A stretch of DNA of 64,000 bases, from assembly GCA_036898135.1 (NCBI GenBank), contig CM072515.1, positions 24,458,194 through 24,522,193 of the forward strand, read 5' to 3'. This DNA comes from Oncomelania hupensis (Eukaryota > Mollusca > Gastropoda > Littorinimorpha > Pomatiopsidae). Below the pieces are notes generated by a model. It searched no databases. It had not been told where the DNA came from and worked only from the letters and a program-made list of their open reading frames with translations. Shown here piece by piece: positions 59,957-64,000 of this stretch. Numbering within the stretch: position 1 is the first letter of the stretch; the number at the start of each line of letters is the position of its first letter. The translations under genes were made by a program, and so were the position numbers.

Positions 59957-61722
59957 CTTCCCTAATCTCAGGCATGTTATGCACAGGGCGTAATAAATTA
60001 CCTAACACAAAATCCACAAATGAATCGTTTCAATTCCAGCCTCTGTAAATAGTCCAATCCTTGCTTCATTTCCTTCCAAGCAGTCCAGTGGTCCAGTTTT
60101 GTTTTATTTTCATGTTATGTAGGCCTTCGTTTTTCAGATTCTATGTAACCATATACTATTATTCAGTTAGGAATGTATGCTTAGTTGCTGCTGTTGTTGT
60201 TTCAGTTTGGAAGGAATGGACTTCTAATATTTGGTAAACTAGGGATATATTCCTAAACACCTTTTTTTTAAAACTAAAATAAAAACGTATTTCTGAATAT
60301 ATATTTGTATCTTATTAGTTCACACTACAATGCTATGGAAAGAAAGAGCCTTTCACTGTAACCAAAGAAGCAATGTTTATGTTTCATGTGCAGATGTCTT
60401 TCAGCTGTTTAAAAATTCGGACAGTGTTTATTTCAGTTGTTTTATTTTTCAGATTTTTGTTTCTCGTACACTTGCTTTACTGTGCTGATTGCAGTAACGG
60501 GTGTTCCGAATACATAACCACAGGATATTCATGTTCAGATTGCGGTTAATAGCATTTGAATTTTACTTTTAGCACGCTGCGGGCGAGCTGGTTCGCTACA
60601 CACAATACTATTAACACTGTTGATTGTCTAACTCTTTTTCCCACATATACTTCATCCACTAACTCTAATGAAGGATCTCCTAGTATGTATGTGAATAATT
60701 GTAATACATGAAAACACTACTACGAATAACCATGTAAGGGACATTGTAGCATTTCAAACAATAATCTCTTAATCGAATCCTCTTTAGATGTAAACTTATA
60801 TGCTGTAAGCTTAATCATTAATGATGTGTTCTTTTCAGAATTTTTGTATGATATACATTAATATCCGCTCTATCATCAACACAGTATATGTCTTGAGATA
60901 ATGTCAGCAGAATTGTTCTACATTCTTATTCTACAGTCCTATTGTTATTCCAGAGAATGTGTTTGTTTGGTGCATACCAGGAGCATTCAGTGTACGTCAG
61001 AAAGAAAATAAAACCCCTGACTGTTAAAACGGAATGGTTTTTTAATTTAATTAAAGTTTTTTGTTTTTTTGTGGGTTGTTTTGCGAAATGGCTTAGCGAT
61101 GGGAAAACTCATCATCGCCTTCATTTTTTGCAGCATATAATTTATTCATTTCTAGCTTCCATTCCTTCTTTCTTGAGCTTTTATCTCCTTTTAAAAAAAT
61201 TAATTATTTAATTAATTTGTTTTCATCATCATTGTAGCTGCCATGCCCCTGCTAAGTGTCAAGTGTCGGTGACCAATCTCAACACATTTACTCTTTAATT
61301 TCGCTGTCCTTAGTATTTCGTTCTACCCATCCCTCGCCTAAATTTGCCAACAGCACTTGAGTATTGAGAGACGGCACACGCTGTATGTCTGTATACAATG
61401 GACAGCAGTTGTAAAAGTGAGAAGTCTTCGATATACAGTGTGCCACGCCGCTTAGCAGCGTTGTTGTCAATATGGGCACTGCTCTGTCGTTAACAGGGAC
61501 CGTATCAGAACCTCCATCAACGTGCTAGGTGATTGTTACGGGGCGGCCATCGTGCACAAGCTCTCCATCAAGGAGCTGGAGGAGGATAAGCACTCCCCCA
61601 TCGAGGCGCCGCAGCCGACCGCGGCGGAGGATCAGGTCATCGCGGCTGACGGCGATGGCGAGAAAGAGTCGAAAGATCTCAACGACATACCGCTGACTCC
61701 ACGAAAAAACTCCCACCTCTAA
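51185..61722 (+). CDS. excitatory amino-acid transporter, SLC1 family
   Basis: Nine exons join in phase to 1,686 nt: 51185-51283, 53248-53446, 54063-54273, 55603-55862, 58094-58220, 58447-58680, 59250-59444, 59687-59821 and 61497-61722. The 561-residue protein is of usual SLC1 length. SLC1 proteins carry glutamate or neutral amino acids across the plasma membrane with sodium. TM1 is at about 41-62. The extracellular loop coded by exon 4 has four N-glycosylation sequons (N204, N210, N226, N230). Hairpin 1 reads ASSTATLP (375-382); NMDGT is 410-414, with E418 at the proton-coupling Glu position. Hairpin 2 is about 449-459. D488 and R491 match the amino-group Asp and side-chain Arg of glutamate transporters; neutral transporters have Cys at the Arg position. 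Hence acidic substrates are likely. The ORF appears intact. Which EAAT subtype it matches is not decided. Confidence 0.9.
52960..53232 (-). repeat. SINE family A copy abutting the exon 2 acceptor
   Basis: This minus-oriented family A body runs from AGCGCTTTTTAAGC to TTTATACTCTCATCCGAAGG. It stops at about 53230, only 15-17 bp before the AG of exon 2. The polypyrimidine TTTGTTTGTTTCAG follows straight after it. Confidence 0.85.
53248..53446 (+). CDS. EAAT exon 2
   Basis: Codes residues 34-100 and the first transmembrane region ([18 protein letters not shown]), then the [20 protein letters not shown] block that is strongly conserved in SLC1. The acceptor is TTTCAG and the donor ACAG|GTGAAT, phase 1. 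Confidence 0.92.
54063..54273 (+). CDS. EAAT exon 3
   Basis: Codes residues to about 170 ([20 protein letters not shown] onwards), covering TM2-TM3. The acceptor is GACTGCAG and the donor ATCAG|GTCAGG, phase 2. If the following intron were kept, the frame would stay open to 54571. Confidence 0.92.
54300..54595 (+). repeat. SINE family A remnant expanded into a 27-bp minisatellite
   Basis: Seven 27-bp copies of a unit containing CAGCTGAAGTTAGATCCTGT and CCTCGG (about 54350-54538) lie between SINE flanks: GTTGTCCGGGGCTGCAAATG on the left, and CGCCTTGAGCAG with AAAAAGCGCTATAT on the right. The unit corresponds to the SINE's own GGCTTGAGTTAGATCCTGTA segment. The tandem array therefore arose inside a SINE. 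Confidence 0.8.
54755..54840 (+). repeat. tRNA-like SINE head in intron 3
   Basis: GGTTCGAATCC at 54802-54812 is a perfect box B and TTAGTTTAGTTGA is box A-like. No acceptor stem pairing is apparent, so it is treated as a SINE head, not a tRNA gene. Confidence 0.5.
55603..55862 (+). CDS. EAAT exon 4
   Basis: Codes residues 170-257, starting [13 protein letters not shown], which is typical of EAATs. It holds the long extracellular loop with a Thr-rich run and four N-X-T sequons, and ends in INVLG. The donor is CTGG|GTGAGT, phase 1. Confidence 0.92.
55940..56487 (-). repeat. LTR-like repeat, copy 1 (intron 4)
   Basis: 55981-56487 starts TGTAACTC and ends CGTAACA. On the minus strand a TATATAAG (about 56170) is followed by AATAAAG (about 56050), as in an LTR with promoter and polyadenylation signals. 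About 40 bp beyond the TG end (to about 55945) is also shared with copy 2 at 62845-63527. No target duplication was found. Confidence 0.5.
56518..57077 (+). repeat. retroposon family B, copy 4 (intron 4)
   Basis: The most diverged long copy, with 'CCCCCGTGGGGTTGCAGAGG' near the 5' end and GCAGTCCACTGGACCCTGTA at the 3' end, then a TAAC tail. Confidence 0.7.
57365..57466. repeat. (GCT)n / (GAT)n microsatellite
   Basis: About seven GCT then about 27 GAT triplets. The GGCCACTTACATAGCGCTG that follows resembles the 3' end of a SINE read in reverse, so the triplets are likely an old retroposon tail. Confidence 0.9.
58094..58220 (+). CDS. EAAT exon 5
   Basis: Codes residues 257-299 ([20 protein letters not shown] and the [13 protein letters not shown] helix). 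The acceptor is TCTTAAG, slightly unusual as it lacks C at -3. The donor is TG|GTAAGC, phase 2. Confidence 0.9.
58244..58350. repeat. (TCC)n / (TCA)n / (TCG)n microsatellite
   Basis: Triplet repeat about 25 bp after the exon 5 donor. Confidence 0.9.
58447..58680 (+). CDS. EAAT exon 6
   Basis: Codes residues 299-377: [16 protein letters not shown], a transmembrane segment with [19 protein letters not shown], and the start of hairpin 1 ([11 protein letters not shown]). The donor is TCCAG|GTAAGG, phase 2. Confidence 0.92.
58705..58820 (+). pseudogene. possible relics of the hairpin 1 splice segment in intron 6
   Basis: 58711-58750 (CTTTCATCGCTGTCGGTACC and on, followed by CAGGTCAGTGAAC) and 58784-58818 (CTTCGATCGCCATCAATACA) resemble the end of exon 6, including the donor in the first. 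They translate to [10 protein letters not shown] and [14 protein letters not shown] peptides. They may be old tandem duplicates of this exon end. Confidence 0.4.
59250..59444 (+). CDS. EAAT exon 7
   Basis: Codes residues 377-442: end of hairpin 1 (STATLP), [16 protein letters not shown] and [23 protein letters not shown] is the sodium-binding motif. P422 after VA is unusual, as I know Ala or Val there. Phase 2 donor ATCAG|GTCTGT. Confidence 0.92.
59687..59821 (+). CDS. EAAT exon 8
   Basis: Codes residues 442-487: [20 protein letters not shown] (hairpin 2), [10 protein letters not shown] and SVDWFL. The tip has Ala454 and Ser457 in place of Gly and Gln that are usual in EAATs. The donor is TTCCT|GTAAGT, phase 2. 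Confidence 0.92.
59858..59957. repeat. (GAT)n microsatellite in intron 8
   Basis: About 32 GAT triplets with two GAC interruptions, 36 bp after the donor of exon 8. Confidence 0.93.
59960..61490. other. intron 8, no other feature
   Basis: AT-rich intron sequence without recognised repeat or exon. Confidence 0.5.
61497..61722 (+). CDS. EAAT exon 9
   Basis: Codes residues 487-561: [20 protein letters not shown], with the substrate-binding D488 and R491, then a cytoplasmic tail rich in Glu, Asp and Lys with an SHL end. Stop TAA at 61720-61722. The acceptor is TTAACAG. Confidence 0.92.
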
Positions 61723-62840
61723 GTACCTAACTCTTCTTTGTAGTCTTCTCTCTCCTTTTCACAGGGCACAGAAGCAGCGAGCGGTCATCGTCGTTGCTGA
61801 CATAGCGGGTCGTGTACATAACGAGATAAAATAGAACTCCGCAAAGAATTTCTCGGCGCTTTTGTAGGTTTTTAATTCTTTCTCGTTCTCATTTGGCAGC
61901 AAATGATCAGGGAGTCGTCGTCGTCGTTATTGTTGGCGGCGGCTGACTTTACGAGAAAGAGTCGACTGAGTTTCCGTCTCTATCTATCCAGCTCTTCTTT
62001 ATTTTGTTCTGTTTCTTTTTCTACTAGGCACCAGTAGGAGCAGGCGCTCGTCATCGTTGTCAGCCTGCCACAAAGCTAAAAAGAACGAACTCCGCTTTTA
62101 AAAAAAAATTATTATTTCTCGTTTTCACAGTCCAAAGGAAAATGAACAAACGACACAGCTGACACACGAATGATGATAACGAAGGCAGTGGAATGTGTTG
62201 TTTTCACCACAGTAATACTATGGTGAAGGAAACGATAGACGCTGGAGACGGCGAGTGCAGTGTGATCAACTGATAGATTGTGTCTCCCCTCAGCTCCTCC
62301 CCCCTCCCCTACTACCCTCCTCCATAAACGCTTCTTGCATTCATATATCTAATTCGCTTTTAAACCGAAGAAGAATGTATGTGCATGGAAAGCATGGACG
62401 CAACGTCAATGAACTCAGCTATAGATCATGGTTACTTGACCGGAAGAAAAAAGAGAAGCAGGCGGGAAGAGAGAGAGAGAGTTTTTTGTGTTTTTTTTAC
62501 ATTTGGACATCGTCCTTTTACTTCCCAAAAAATATGACATGCAAACAGTTCACACAATCTTCGGCTACCAGCCCATAGAAAGGTAGAGATGCGGGTCATG
62601 TGATTCATAAACATTGCATAGTTCTGTAAACTTAATATAATTTCATTGGAATTTATGAGGAAGTAACATGCTCGTAGGATTCTGTTCGTAATTTTAGGGC
62701 ATGGAACATAAACAAACAAATTCTCCCTAGATTAAATTTTGTTCCGTACTTTAGTAGATGGACACATGATTGAACATGGAAAGTTATATACTTAGCTCTC
62801 AAATCATTGTATAATGTATGTTACACTCGATGTTGTTTTT
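61723..62840 (+). other. 3' UTR and downstream region
   Basis: No AATAAA polyadenylation signal is evident close to the stop, so the 3' end of the transcript is undetermined. No other gene is recognised. Confidence 0.35.
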
Positions 62841-62844
62841 TTCT

Positions 62845-63527
62845 CTATCAGTAGTTGATTCAGCCCCGATGCTTGAAATCCTGATAGGTGTAACTCAGAT
62901 TCGTTTATCCACGCAACCCGTTCAATCATCAACAAGTCAGGAGTCGTCGTATGAAGTTTTCCACTTTTATTCAGCACACATCAACAACTGCATACAATTG
63001 CTCAATCGCTTTTTCCACTCTACAATTCTCAACTTTGAACTTTCCACTTTTTAACAACTTTATCAACTCTAATATAACAACTCTCTCTACTTTCAACTCT
63101 CTCTTATTTTGAAATAGTGCGGCACTTATATAGTCTCTACATACTCCAGAACAAACGAGAATACCCCTGCATAAAACACCACAACCAATCAGAATTAATT
63201 TCATCATCACTGTCTCACGTCATACAACCCTATTTGGAATGGAAGCTTCCATGGTTACCACTAGAACTATCCATACACTTCGATCGATAGTAAACAAATG
63301 ACTCGAGAAAATTCTCAAATAATATCGAGCAACTAAAATTATCAACGTTATACAAAGCTTCTAACAACGCAAAATCAAATCAAAGATGAATACACTCTAT
63401 TACTGCATGCTTAGCAAAACAAAACGATCTGATCTATCGCGCACGTCACACACGCAAGCCTATATTTTATTGTGCGCATTTCACACGTAAACCTACATGT
63501 ACCATCGCACGCGTCTCCAACGTAACA
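62845..63527 (-). repeat. LTR-like repeat, copy 2
   Basis: 62889-63527 starts TGTAACTC and ends CGTAACA. On the minus strand TATATAAG (about 63128) precedes AATAAAAG (about 62968). It is related to 55940-56487. It lies directly next to a LINE RT fragment, which it cuts. No target duplication was found. Confidence 0.5.
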
Positions 63528-63801
63528 ATGTACATGCAATTAGGAAATGATCTTCGTCTTCTGGTACTTTGCAACATTTACACATAATATCTCCTGTTGT
63601 ATCAAAAGTCATTCTAAACAATGAAGCTCTCACAGGCAAAACACCAAGCCGTAGCTTAATCAGACAGTCTCTAAAACATTTTACATGAACGCTTTCAAAG
63701 TACGCTTCTGTTTCAAAAACATTCTTGAACATTCGATATCGTTGGTACATGTCTTTTATCAAAACTGAACTGTCCCATTCCTGAATATAAACATCTTTCA
63801 T
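63528..63801 (-). pseudogene. non-LTR retrotransposon RT C-terminal fragment
   Basis: The frame encodes MYQRYRMFKNVF, KLRLGVLPVRASL and a CKCCKVPEDEDHFLIAC zinc-finger-like end typical of the C-terminus of some LINE ORFs. It stops being LINE-like where the LTR-like repeat begins at 63527. It is 5'-truncated and ends close to a GA microsatellite. Confidence 0.55.
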
Positions 63802-63810
63802 CCTTTGTTT

Positions 63811-64000
<190 letters not shown>

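Overview
This window is animal nuclear DNA, most likely from a mollusc or another lophotrochozoan. The evidence is one intron-rich gene for a glutamate-type transporter with GT-AG introns, several layers of LINE, SINE and LTR retroelements, DNA-transposon-like inverted repeats, and very abundant (GA)n, (GAT)n and (ATT)n microsatellites. There is no operon structure, CRISPR array, rRNA gene or credible tRNA gene. The species assignment is inference.

The only gene that looks intact lies at 51031-61722 on the + strand. It has nine coding exons totalling 1,686 nt and encodes a 561-residue SLC1-family transporter of the excitatory amino-acid (EAAT) type. All splice sites are GT-AG and the phases join without a break. 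The NMDGT sodium-site motif and the TM8 Asp/Arg pair that marks acidic amino-acid transporters are present. Its introns are full of repeats: a SINE ends about 17 bp before the exon 2 acceptor, a 27-bp minisatellite has grown inside another SINE just after exon 3, and an LTR-like repeat sits in intron 4.

The rest is mainly mobile DNA. At 18401-27948 there is a three-level nest. A 31-bp minisatellite was hit by a 5'-truncated L2/CR1-like LINE, whose reverse-transcriptase frame was then split by a 7.11-kb LTR retrotransposon (19518-26627, minus strand). The LTRs are almost identical (about 1.52 kb) and are flanked by a 5-bp ATAGG duplication. The element has the order gag, protease, integrase, RNase H, with nearly all of the reverse transcriptase deleted. 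Integrase before RNase H suggests a Gmr1-like Ty3/gypsy lineage that now depends on other copies.

Other elements are: a terminal-inverted-repeat element carrying a MADF-domain exon (3504-4156); a Foldback-like element whose arms are tandem repeats (8510-9213); a palindrome-rich MITE with TA flanks (16151-16928); an RTE-like LINE 3' end present three times, two of them interrupted by the same SINE family; a second retroposon family present five times with different short tandem tails; and a decayed member of a large, poorly described metazoan protein family with an FEN/XPG-like motif and a Cys-rich tail (46019-48308).

The best candidates for follow-up are the RT-less retrotransposon, the Foldback-like element, the MADF-bearing element, the decayed nuclease-like family member, and the effect of the SINEs on splicing of the transporter gene. 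Long stretches elsewhere hold only AT-rich or microsatellite DNA in which I recognise no gene.
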